Source: Marinilabiliaceae bacterium (GTDB lineage Bacteria > Bacteroidota > Bacteroidia > Bacteroidales > Marinilabiliaceae). Taken from it: a stretch of DNA of 36,365 bases. A model generated the notes under the pieces. It saw nothing but the letters and a program-made list of their open reading frames with translations. It did no database searches and had not been told where the DNA came from. The position numbers and the translations under genes were made by a program. Below are positions 18,255 to 27,453 of this stretch, one piece after another. The stretch spans positions 1-36,365 of the forward strand of contig JALVJU010000287.1 of the NCBI GenBank assembly GCA_027034005.1, read 5' to 3'. Within the stretch, counting starts at the first letter, position 1; each line of letters opens with the position of its first letter.

Positions 18255-19211
18255 ATGAACAAAAGACCCCTTGGAAAAACCGGTATAGAAGTCTCAGAAA
18301 TTGCATTTGGTGGCGTAGAAATAGGAATGCCTTATGGTATAGGTATAAATAATAAATCCGATATGCTCCCTCGGTCGCAGGCAATTTCATTACTGCAATC
18401 TGCTTTGGACAGGGGCATTAATTTTTTTGATACTGCACGAATGTATGGTGAGAGCGAATCTATCATAGGACAAGCATTTAAAAAGATCAGGGATCAGGTA
18501 GTTATCAGTACCAAATGTCGACATATTAAAGACCCAAAAGGATATCTGCCTGATTCTAATCGTATTAAGAAGATCATAGAAGGATCTGTAATAAAAAGCC
18601 TTAACGAATTAAAGACAGGATACATAGATGTATATATGTTACATCAGGCAGATACAGAGATTCTTGAAAACGAAACAGTTAGCAAAACATTTTTAGATTT
18701 GAAACGGAGAGGGACAATCCGGGCAACCGGTGTTTCCACCTATTCGGTAGAAGAATCAAAAACCGCAATTGAAAGCGGTATATGGGATGTGATTCAACTA
18801 CCATTTAATTTGATGGACCAGTCTCAGGAAACTGTTTTTGCATCAGCAGCAAAACAGGGAGTTGGTATAATGGTGCGTTCAGTACTATTCAAAGGATTAT
18901 TAAGTAGTAAAGGCAGGAAACTGCACCAAAAGCTGAATACTGTAGAGCAGCACATCAGACAATATGACGAGCTAATCAACAGTTCTGCCCCTGACCTTAC
19001 ATCTGTTGCAATTAAATTTGCCCTTTCTTTTAGGCAAATTTCGTCCGTATTGGTGGGGATAGACAAAATGGATTATTTACAAAAAGCTGTTGATATAGCA
19101 AATGGATATTACTTCAGCAAAGAAATATTAAAACGTGCCAAAAAACTCCAATACCCTGATCTGCAATTCCTTGATCTACCTAAATGGGACAGGATGGGTT
19201 GGTTAACCTAA
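18255..19211 (+). CDS. Aldo/keto reductase
   Basis: RPLGKTGIEVSEIAFGG; INFFDTARMYGESE; VVISTKCRHI; YIDVYMLHQAD; catalytic D/Y/K/H present. Confidence 0.92.
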   Translation: MNKRPLGKTGIEVSEIAFGGVEIGMPYGIGINNKSDMLPRSQAISLLQSALDRGINFFDTARMYGESESIIGQAFKKIRDQVVISTKCRHIKDPKGYLPDSNRIKKIIEGSVIKSLNELKTGYIDVYMLHQADTEILENETVSKTFLDLKRRGTIRATGVSTYSVEESKTAIESGIWDVIQLPFNLMDQSQETVFASAAKQGVGIMVRSVLFKGLLSSKGRKLHQKLNTVEQHIRQYDELINSSAPDLTSVAIKFALSFRQISSVLVGIDKMDYLQKAVDIANGYYFSKEILKRAKKLQYPDLQFLDLPKWDRMGWLT

Positions 19212-19260
19212 GCTGCAAGATTCACGTATTTGATTTGATGCATGTATGATAATAAACTAT

Positions 19261-20147
19261 ATGAAAATAATCAAAAACCGCTTTAGAAAGTTTTTTTGTC
19301 AAGGTTTAGTTTTGATAATCAGTGCATCTAAAATCTTTTCTTGTAAAAATGAAACTATAAGTTCATCACAAGAATTTATAGGTTTGAAAAAAATGGTGAT
19401 GTAATGTCAGTGATGCAAAATAAAAATACGGGGAAATTTGTTGCCTGTTCCAAAGGTTGGGCTAACGCAAGGCCATCACACCGACATTTTGTACGTGTAG
19501 AAAATGACGATTTTATTCATTGGCCTGAGCCAGAGGTAGCGATTAGGCATGCTAATGATTCTATTGGCCCAAAATCTTATGGAATAAATACTTCACATTA
19601 TGGAAGCAGTTACATAGTGTTGCTGCATTCATATAAAAAAACCGGTAATGAAACCATTGATATCCAATTGACCATTAACCATGAAAATAAAAACTGGATA
19701 CATGTTGCCAATAAGGAGACTTTTATTCCAGTTGGTGCAGTAGGTACCTTGAACAATGGGATGCTCTTTACCGCCCCATCAATTAATCATAGTGACAAAA
19801 GGCAGAACTATTATGGTGCATGGGATGGCCAACATGACATAAAAGAGCATAAAAGCGGAATTGATTTGGCTACTTTGCGAAATAATGGTTTTGTTTCGCT
19901 CTATGCAACCGTCTGGGAACATATCACAACATATCCCATAAAAGACACCAGTGGATATTTGCTCGTAAATATTAATGCGACAGGAGGTCCAATGCCTGCC
20001 GAACTGTTAAATGAAAATGGCAAGCCAATTAGTGAGTATACATTAAATGAATCTGTTCCTATTCATTCCGATGAAATTTCAGTCCCAGTTCAATGGGAAA
20101 ACCATATTAAACTACCTGAACAGGCATATAGCATTCGTTTTCATTAG
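19261..20147 (+). pseudogene. Remnant of a secreted GH32-like (five-bladed propeller) glycosyl hydrolase: signal peptide plus C-terminal portion
   Basis: MKIIKNRFRKFFCQGLVLIISASKIFSCKN... stops after 48 codons in one frame; homologous-looking FEKNGDVMSVMQNKNTGKFVACSKG...DDFIHWPEPE...GMLFTAPSINHSDKRQNYYGAWDG...GIDLATLRNNGFVSLYATV...LLVNINATGG continues in another frame from about 19383. Confidence 0.65.
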
Positions 20148-20202
20148 AAGAATGCTTCATTATACTATTTTTATACAGATCACAATGCTAAACGGCGTAA
20201 TA

Positions 20203-21126
20203 ATGATTAAAATTGGAATTCTAGGATTAAACGAAGGGAATGGCCACCCTTATTCATGGGCTGCCATTATCAACGGAGATTACAACGAAAAAGAGATGGA
20301 GAAGTGTGGCTATGCAGGAATACCCCTCTACCTGAAAGCAAACAAGAATACATTGGGCATTGACGGTGCAGCAGTCACACATATTTGGACCCAGGACAGA
20401 AAACTATCCGAACATATTGCCAGGGCTTCGGGCATTACACATGTTGTAGAAAAAGCCGAAGAAATGATCGATCAGGTTGATGCTGTAATACTGGCTAGAG
20501 ATGATCCCGAAAACCACGTTGCTATGGCAAAACCATTTTTGGACGCAGGAGTCCCCATTTTCATAGACAAGCCTTTGGCCATGTCATATGCCGACCTGAA
20601 TTATTTCAAATCACAACAACAAAAAGGAAAGTTCATCATGTCATGCTCCTCAATGCGCTATTCGTCTGAATGCCTATCTTTAAAAACAGAATTAAACACG
20701 ATAGGGAAAATAGAGCTGGCTACTGTTGTTGGCAGCAAAGACTGGACAAAATACGGGGTTCACATGCTGGAAGCCTTATTTGCACTATTGGATGATCCAA
20801 AAGCTGTAAATGTGCAAAATATTGGAAAACCTGGAAAAGAGATCGTCAGTGTTGTTTTTGACAATGAACTGCAAGTTACAGTACATATCTATATGGATAT
20901 ATCAGCTACTTTTCAAATATCCCTTTATGGACAAAAGGGATGGCAAACAATTGACATCAAAAACTCTTACGTCATGTTTAAAGAAAACCTGAATGAGTTT
21001 GTCCGTTCCGTCCGGGAGGGCAAACCAAGGATCCCGTTTGAAAAAACAGAAAATATTATTAGAACCCTCATTGGAGCCAAAGAAAGCCTTGGGCAAAATG
21101 GTAAAATAATTGACCTTACAAATTAA
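20203..21126 (+). CDS. Gfo/Idh/MocA family oxidoreductase
   Basis: Start moved to ATG 20203 (MIKIGILGLNEGNGHPYSW); VDAVILARDDPENHVAMAKPFLDAGVPIFIDKPLAMSYADL; DWTKYGVHMLEALFALLDD. Confidence 0.85.
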   Translation: MIKIGILGLNEGNGHPYSWAAIINGDYNEKEMEKCGYAGIPLYLKANKNTLGIDGAAVTHIWTQDRKLSEHIARASGITHVVEKAEEMIDQVDAVILARDDPENHVAMAKPFLDAGVPIFIDKPLAMSYADLNYFKSQQQKGKFIMSCSSMRYSSECLSLKTELNTIGKIELATVVGSKDWTKYGVHMLEALFALLDDPKAVNVQNIGKPGKEIVSVVFDNELQVTVHIYMDISATFQISLYGQKGWQTIDIKNSYVMFKENLNEFVRSVREGKPRIPFEKTENIIRTLIGAKESLGQNGKIIDLTN

Positions 21127-21147
21127 GAAGTAAAAAATAGACAAATA

Positions 21148-21924
21148 ATGAATGTTAAAGATTTATTAAGTTTAAAAGGTAAAATTGCTCTTGTTACCGG
21201 TGGCGCTGGAAATTATGGCAAGTGTATTGTAGAAGGTCTTGCAGAAGCTGATGCCACTGTGATTACTGCTTCCAGAAATATAGAAAATAGTAAAAAGTTT
21301 GCGCAAAAATGTATAGCCAATGGATTAACTGTACATGTTATGCAAGTTGATCAGGCAGACCATGATTCTGTTATGTCATTAAAACAACAAATAATAAAAA
21401 AATTTGGAAGACTTGATGTTTTTGTCAACAATGCCGTTAGTCGCCCTATGTCCGGCTATAACGACCCTATTGAACTTTTTGAAGAATCTATGCGTGTAAA
21501 TGCAACCGGAATGTTCGATATCCTTCGTGAAATGACTGGTCTGATTACATTAGCCGGTGGAGGCAGTATTATCAACATAAGTTCTATGATGGGCGTTTTT
21601 GGCCCCGACCTGACAAATTATGAAGGTACAGATATGGGGGACATGCCCCCTGATTATTTCTTTCACAGGGGAGGTTTGATAAATCTTACCCGCTATTTAG
21701 CAAGAATGTTGGCAAATAAAAACATACGTGTCAATTGCATCAGTCCGGGAGGTCTTTTCAATAATCAACCTAAACGGTTTGTTGAAAATTATTGTAAAAA
21801 AGTTCCCGTTGGTCGAATGGCAAATAATGATGACATAAAGGGCCTAGTGGTATTTTTAGCTTCAAAGGCATCTGCTTATGTCAATGGTGAAAATATTTTA
21901 ATGGACGGTGGAATGCATGCATAA
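21148..21924 (+). CDS. Short-chain dehydrogenase/reductase (SDR)
   Basis: KIALVTGGAGNYGKCIVEGLAEADATVITASRN; DVFVNNAVSRP; IINISSMMG; NIRVNCISPGG; AYVNGENILMDGGM. Confidence 0.9.
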   Translation: MNVKDLLSLKGKIALVTGGAGNYGKCIVEGLAEADATVITASRNIENSKKFAQKCIANGLTVHVMQVDQADHDSVMSLKQQIIKKFGRLDVFVNNAVSRPMSGYNDPIELFEESMRVNATGMFDILREMTGLITLAGGGSIINISSMMGVFGPDLTNYEGTDMGDMPPDYFFHRGGLINLTRYLARMLANKNIRVNCISPGGLFNNQPKRFVENYCKKVPVGRMANNDDIKGLVVFLASKASAYVNGENILMDGGMHA

Positions 21925-22107
21925 ACAACTATGTTTCCAAACCAAAATTAACACACCTTTTTTATAATCGTATTGTATTATATGAACACTGAAGCACAGA
22001 GGATGATGTTTTACCTGCCCGGAAAAAACATTAAAACCAATTTTGCCCTTAACATAAAATCTTCATGAATTATCAGAGAATACCGGGCATTAACATATAA
22101 AAACCTA

Positions 22108-22719
22108 TCACCTGATCATAAAGTCAAGCATCTGCTCATCCTCGATGTAGAGCTGCAGCCTGTCGTCAATCTTCACCGGGCCTACTCCGGCAGGCGTTCC
22201 AGTGAAAATTATGTCCCCTATCTTCAGTGTGAAATATTTTGAGAGGTGAGAAACAATGGTATCTATCTTGTATATCATCATAGAAGAATTGCCCCTCTGT
22301 CGGGTCTCGCCGTTAATATCAAGTCGGAAATTTATGTTGTTTATGTCAGGATATTTTGATTTCGGAACAAACTCACTGATAGCTGCCGAACTGTCGAATG
22401 CTTTGCACTTCTCCCACGGCAGTCCTTTTTTCCGCAGTTTGTTCTGCAGGTCGCGTGCAGTAAAATCAATGCCGATACCGATCTCCTCGTAATACCTGTG
22501 GGCAAATTCAGGCTCAATGTTTTTCCCCAGTTTGTTTATCTTCACAAGCAGTTCAACCTCGTAGTGAAACTCATCGGCAAAATCCGGAATGTAAAACGGG
22601 TTCCCGTTACGCAGCAAAGCGGTATCAGGTTTAAGGAAAACAACCGGCTCACCGCTTACCTCATTCTCCAGCTCTTTAATGTGCTCTACGTAATTCCGTC
22701 CTATGCAAAGGATCTTCAT
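22108..22719 (-). CDS. Fumarylacetoacetate hydrolase family protein
   Basis: MKILCIGRNYVEHIKELENE; EVELLVKINKLGKNI; GIGIDFTARDLQNKLRKKGLPWEKCKAFD; IGDIIFTGTPAGVGPV. Confidence 0.93.
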   Translation of the reverse strand: MKILCIGRNYVEHIKELENEVSGEPVVFLKPDTALLRNGNPFYIPDFADEFHYEVELLVKINKLGKNIEPEFAHRYYEEIGIGIDFTARDLQNKLRKKGLPWEKCKAFDSSAAISEFVPKSKYPDINNINFRLDINGETRQRGNSSMMIYKIDTIVSHLSKYFTLKIGDIIFTGTPAGVGPVKIDDRLQLYIEDEQMLDFMIR

Positions 22720-22745
22720 TTGATAAAGGGTTTAAGGTTCGACAA

Positions 22746-23516
22746 TCACTTTTTCAGCTTCCTTAATTTGATCTCAGTAAGCACTTTCTTGGTATAAAGC
22801 GGAAAATCCCCGTTCATCATCCAGCCATAATAGCCTGGATCCTTCTCAAACACTTCCTCCACTTTCTTTCCTTTGTACTTTCCAAAATTGAACACCTCTT
22901 CATTCTTGTCGTTAAAGATGATCCTGCCCACAAAATCGGCATTCTTGTTAAAAGTCGAGAAACCGGCAAGATAGTCTATCTCATTCTTCAGCTGGGGTTC
23001 ATACCTTTCAAGCTGCGCTTTAAGTATCTCGTATGTAGCCACAGTATCCGCCTCTGCCGAATGGGAGTTTTTAAGCTCCTTGTCGAGATAAAACTTGTAG
23101 GCCGATTTAAGGTCCCGTTTTTCCATCTTGAAAAAGATAGTCTGCACATCAACAAATTTCCTCTTCTTCAGATCAATATCGACACCTGCCCTCAGGAACT
23201 CCTCGGCAAGTAAAGGAATATCAAACTTATTGGAATTGAAACCACCAAGGTCACATCCTTTGATGAACCGTGCTATCTCGTTAGCTATCTCTTTAAAAGT
23301 GGGGGAATCCTTGATATCTTCATCAGTAATCCCGTGAATATCCGTCACCTTCTTTGGAATGGGAATCTCCGGATTTACACGGTAGGTTTTAAGCTCTTCA
23401 CTACCGTCAACATTTACCTTCAAAAGCGAAACTTCAACTATCCTGTCTTCAGCAATATTCAGTCCGGTAGCTTCAAGGTCAAAGAAAACTATCGGATTCT
23501 TTAAATTAAGATCCAT
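22746..23516 (-). CDS. 3'-5' exonuclease (DnaQ-like/DEDD)
   Basis: IVFFDLEATGLNIAEDRIVEVSLLKV; GGFNSNKFDIPLLAEEFLRAG; HSAEADTVATYEIL. Confidence 0.92.
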   Translation of the reverse strand: MDLNLKNPIVFFDLEATGLNIAEDRIVEVSLLKVNVDGSEELKTYRVNPEIPIPKKVTDIHGITDEDIKDSPTFKEIANEIARFIKGCDLGGFNSNKFDIPLLAEEFLRAGVDIDLKKRKFVDVQTIFFKMEKRDLKSAYKFYLDKELKNSHSAEADTVATYEILKAQLERYEPQLKNEIDYLAGFSTFNKNADFVGRIIFNDKNEEVFNFGKYKGKKVEEVFEKDPGYYGWMMNGDFPLYTKKVLTEIKLRKLKK

Positions 23517-23579
23517 TAAAAAACATTTATGATGCCGTGAAAGGGCATTGAATTAACATTTCGCAAATGTAATCAAATA

Positions 23580-25154
23580 TTATTTTTTAGAGGCAGGTGT
23601 CAGGACATACATTTTATCGTGTGGAACAGCCCTGTAAAGTTTTTCGGGAACCGATATGGTATCAACGAAGGACCGTATCGCCTCATCCTCAACCTTCAGA
23701 TAGTAATCACCCGGAGGAAGGGCCATGATAAACCTGGCGGAATCCCCGGCCATTGCATAACTGCCCACCTTCAGGTCCAGTGTATCAAAAACATTTATCT
23801 GCGGGGTAAACCATGGTACAACAAGCCCGGTATCAGTCTGTACTCGCAACGAACAGCGATAGATCACGTCAGACGCCTCCCTGTTTACGAATACCACCTT
23901 GTAGATATCCCTGCTACCATATCCTTCGGGCCGCACGGCAGAAACATAGCCGATACGCTTCCCTTTCACCCACGAAATGGAGTAGTTGTCATAAGTGTCG
24001 TTAATGGGATATCCGAGATTGACCGGCTCGCCCCATTCGCCTGTGGCGGTGTCAAGCTGCGAATAGAAAAGATCATACCCGCCCATGGACTTTGGATTGT
24101 TACTTGAAAAATATATCCGTTTTTCATCCGACATGTAAACGGGAAAGTTCTCGTCGTACTTACTGTTTATCTTTCCGGGCAACGGGCGTGATACGCCCCA
24201 CTCGCCTGTCGGGAGTTTCAATGCATAAAAAAGGTCTGTCGAACCATTCTTTGCTTCGGCAGAGTAAATTATGGTATCACCTCCTTCGGTCATACAAACG
24301 CCGTACTCCCCTCCTTTCATGTCGATGGGATACCCAAAATCTGACATCAGGTCGAACCGGTAATGCCCTTTATATTTTGCATAAGCGATCACATTGTCGC
24401 CATAGCGGTTATGAAAAATAAAAACCTCATCACCGGAAGGACTTATCCCGGCCACTATCTCATCAAAATCAGAGTTCACATATGATCCGGGCATTTTATA
24501 CTTTCCCCAGCCTTCGTCCTGCATCTGCGATACACAAACATTAAAGTAATAATTCCCGATGCGGTTGTTGTACCTTTTATCAGAAGAGTAGAACAGTGTT
24601 GATTCATCGCTTGTAACAAAAGGGCTTAACTCCGACCTCGGGGTATTAATATTTTGTCCCATGTTAATAAGATCGACAATTTGCGGTTCACTGGTGTATG
24701 CTATCGCATTTTTTATATAACTTCTCAACTGTTTTATCTTATCAAGGCTTTGCGGTCTGAGCAGCTTTACCTGCTTCTCATACCTGTCCAGATAGTCCTG
24801 TGCTTCATCAAACTTATGCCCGTGAAAATAGGCCTTTGCAAGATCGAAAAGAATCTCCTTGTTCTCCGGCTTAAGCTCTTCCAGCTTTAACAGATACGGG
24901 ATCGCTTTATCCTTCAGCTGATTACCTGTCAAATAACAATACGATATTTTATAGAGTACCTCCGGATTATTGTTGTTCTTTTTGTATGCTTTCAGATATT
25001 CCTTCAAGGCCCTTTCGTAGTTGTATACTTTTAAATACTTGTCACCACGCTTCTCGTAATCTTTCGATGTAAAAGACATGACACCAAGCAGTAAAAGCAT
25101 CGCTACGGCTATTTTCATATATCCTGAATTAGACAGGCGTTTTTTTAAACTCAT
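23580..25154 (-). CDS. TPR and PD40 (WD40-like) repeat protein
   Basis: N-terminal TPRs (RALKEYLKAYKKNNNNPEVLYKISYCYL); PD40 repeats (FYSSDKRYNN, IYFSSNNPKSMGGYDLFYSQLD); no OmpA domain. Confidence 0.8.
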   Translation of the reverse strand: MSLKKRLSNSGYMKIAVAMLLLLGVMSFTSKDYEKRGDKYLKVYNYERALKEYLKAYKKNNNNPEVLYKISYCYLTGNQLKDKAIPYLLKLEELKPENKEILFDLAKAYFHGHKFDEAQDYLDRYEKQVKLLRPQSLDKIKQLRSYIKNAIAYTSEPQIVDLINMGQNINTPRSELSPFVTSDESTLFYSSDKRYNNRIGNYYFNVCVSQMQDEGWGKYKMPGSYVNSDFDEIVAGISPSGDEVFIFHNRYGDNVIAYAKYKGHYRFDLMSDFGYPIDMKGGEYGVCMTEGGDTIIYSAEAKNGSTDLFYALKLPTGEWGVSRPLPGKINSKYDENFPVYMSDEKRIYFSSNNPKSMGGYDLFYSQLDTATGEWGEPVNLGYPINDTYDNYSISWVKGKRIGYVSAVRPEGYGSRDIYKVVFVNREASDVIYRCSLRVQTDTGLVVPWFTPQINVFDTLDLKVGSYAMAGDSARFIMALPPGDYYLKVEDEAIRSFVDTISVPEKLYRAVPHDKMYVLTPASKK

Positions 25155-25247
25155 TTTTTTCAGATCAAAAAACAGATTAATTGAACAAATACCCTCCGTT
25201 AATCGTTTATAATGAACTTACGAAAATAAATCAAAAAAGATACAAGA

Positions 25248-25991
25248 ATGCACAGAAGAGGTTTCATAAGTTTAGTAGGTTTAGGTGTCATCTCGGCATG
25301 TGTACCAGGCACATCTAAGTCATCTGACAAAAATACCAAAGCAAAAAGCAGTTCGCCCGGGACTATCTCCGAACACAAATTCCCGCCGCTGCCCTTTGCT
25401 TATAACGCACTTGAACCATACATTGATGCCCGTACAGTTGAAATACATTACGATAAACATCACAGGGGATATTTCAAAAAATTCTCAGCTGCCATAAAAG
25501 GCACCGAGCTTGAAAAGATGCCTATGTACAAGATCTTTGCAAACGTGTCGGCATACAGCGAAACAGTTAAAAATTATGGCGGAGGATATTACAATCACAT
25601 GCTTTACTGGGACAATCTCAGCCCTAAGGGAGGAGAACCGTGTGCAAAGTTGCTGAGTAAGATTGTGAAGTATTTCGACTCTATGGTTCAGTTCAAGGCC
25701 GAATTCAACAAAGCTGCGAAAACACTGTTCGGCAGTGGTTGGGCATGGCTGATAATGACAGATAACAAAGAGCTGAAGATTGTTACTTCAACAAATCAGG
25801 ACAACCCGCTTATGGACTTTGCGGAAGTAAAAGGTGTGCCTTTGCTTACCATCGATGTTTGGGAACACTCGTACTACCTGAGATACCAGAATCGCAGGGC
25901 TGACTACATAAACAATTTCTGGAACATAGTAAACTGGAATACTGTAAACGAAAGGTTTCTCGGGGCTAAAGAAGGTACATGGAAAGGGTGA
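25248..25991 (+). CDS. Superoxide dismutase (Fe/Mn), predicted Tat-exported lipoprotein
   Basis: RRGFISLVGLGVISAC leader; EIHYDKHHRGYF, GGYYNHMLYWDNLSPKGG, LFGSGWAWLI, DVWEHSYYLRYQNRRADYI. Confidence 0.9.
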   Translation: MHRRGFISLVGLGVISACVPGTSKSSDKNTKAKSSSPGTISEHKFPPLPFAYNALEPYIDARTVEIHYDKHHRGYFKKFSAAIKGTELEKMPMYKIFANVSAYSETVKNYGGGYYNHMLYWDNLSPKGGEPCAKLLSKIVKYFDSMVQFKAEFNKAAKTLFGSGWAWLIMTDNKELKIVTSTNQDNPLMDFAEVKGVPLLTIDVWEHSYYLRYQNRRADYINNFWNIVNWNTVNERFLGAKEGTWKG

Positions 25992-26012
25992 CACTCTAAC
26001 CACTAAAAATAA

Positions 26013-26037
26013 AAAAGGGAGCTGAAAGCTCCCTTTT
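26013..26037. terminator. Bidirectional intrinsic terminator between convergent genes
   Basis: aaaagggagct-gaa-agctccctttt perfect hairpin. Confidence 0.8.
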
Positions 26038-26040
26038 CTG

Positions 26041-27414
26041 TTAATAATCATCGTTTAATGCAAATATCGGTTTTCTCTTTATCCAGTTGCCCCGTGTAAA
26101 ATCGGGGAATGTCTGAGGTGCATTTCCTTCGGCAAGTGACCTTTCCGAAAGCGGAGTAATAGCACTCCATGCAGCTGCATCATAAACATCCAGTGGCGGC
26201 TCCTCCTTACGCTTAACAACTTCTACAAAAGCATGATCAACAAAGAAGTCCATACCTCCGTGCCCTGAACCGGCTGCATATTCTCCATATTTCTTCCAGA
26301 GCGGGTGATCATACTTTTTAAGCCACTCACGCATATCGTCCCAGTGATGAGGCTTGCTCACTCCTTCAACATAAATACGTTTTTTATCGTAATCGAATTC
26401 TGTCAACCCCTGTGTTCCCTGAACCTGAAAGTCAAGAGAGTAAGGCTTGGGAGAATTGGTATCATGGGTAACAATTATAGTTTCACCCATAGCAGTATTT
26501 ATTGTTGTGGTAACAATGTCGCCGAGTCTCCATTTCAGTTTTGCATTGGGATGGTCTTCGCCTGCATGATCGACGATATATTTGTGCAATCCACGCGACT
26601 TGGTTGCATGTGAAGTCAGGGAAACAAATGCATTGCCCCTGTTAACGTTCATCATGGTGGCAACAGGCCCTACTCCATGTGTAGGATAAAGGTCAGCATT
26701 CCGCTTCAGTGAATGCTGGGTACGCCACCTTGCTTCTCCATTGGCACCTTTACCGAATTCCACACCAGGGTTGAATTTAACCCCGCGCAGATCATGACGA
26801 TAGCCGCAGCGGGCATGCAGTAATTCTCCGAAAACATTCTGACGGACCATGTTCATAACTGCCATCACATCACGACGGTAGTTGACATTCTCAAGTATCA
26901 TCAAAGGTGAACCTGTCTCTTCATAAGTATCAACAAGATCCCAGCACTCAGCGAGTGTTGTGGCCGCAGAGACTTCAACCCCAACATATTTCCCTGCTTT
27001 CATTCCGTCAACCGACATTGGAGTATGCCATAACCAGGGCGTGGCAATGATAACCCCCTCAACGTCATCCCTGGCAAGAAGTTTTTCATAGGCATGCTCT
27101 CCGTCCTGATAAACCTCAGGCTTTGGAAATCCCGCTTTAGAGATCATATCCAAAGCTTTCTCAATTGCTTTAGGATCAATATCGCAAATGGCAGGAATTG
27201 CCACATCGTCCCTTTTCAGGATGTTATGCAGGTGCGAACGCCCGCGCCCGCCAACACCTATAAAACCGATCTTAACCTTTTTTGACTTATCTTTTTTATT
27301 TTTGCCAAAAGCCATGTTTGGCGCTACGGAAATTGCTGCTCCGGCAGCAGCTGCAGTTTTAATGAATGAACGCCTGGGCAGCCTTTCTTTATCATTTTTC
27401 ATATCGAATAGCAT
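26041..27414 (-). CDS. Gfo/Idh/MocA family protein, GH109-like (alpha-N-acetylgalactosaminidase family), Tat signal
   Basis: PRRSFIKTAAAAGAAI; VKIGFIGVGGRGRSHLHNILKRDDVAIPAICDID; SGHGGMDFFVDHAFVEVVKRKEEPPLDVYDAAAWSAITPLSERS. The start may be the internal ATG (MKNDKERLPRR). Confidence 0.85.
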   Translation of the reverse strand: MLFDMKNDKERLPRRSFIKTAAAAGAAISVAPNMAFGKNKKDKSKKVKIGFIGVGGRGRSHLHNILKRDDVAIPAICDIDPKAIEKALDMISKAGFPKPEVYQDGEHAYEKLLARDDVEGVIIATPWLWHTPMSVDGMKAGKYVGVEVSAATTLAECWDLVDTYEETGSPLMILENVNYRRDVMAVMNMVRQNVFGELLHARCGYRHDLRGVKFNPGVEFGKGANGEARWRTQHSLKRNADLYPTHGVGPVATMMNVNRGNAFVSLTSHATKSRGLHKYIVDHAGEDHPNAKLKWRLGDIVTTTINTAMGETIIVTHDTNSPKPYSLDFQVQGTQGLTEFDYDKKRIYVEGVSKPHHWDDMREWLKKYDHPLWKKYGEYAAGSGHGGMDFFVDHAFVEVVKRKEEPPLDVYDAAAWSAITPLSERSLAEGNAPQTFPDFTRGNWIKRKPIFALNDDY

Positions 27415-27453
27415 TATAATTAAAAAACCAAAGTATAAAAATAAACATTTTTA

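Noticed and set aside
20047-20202. Upstream start of the Gfo/Idh ORF at 20047
   Set aside because: The first 52 residues overlap the preceding remnant and do not resemble the family; the Rossmann fold starts at MIKIGILG (20203).
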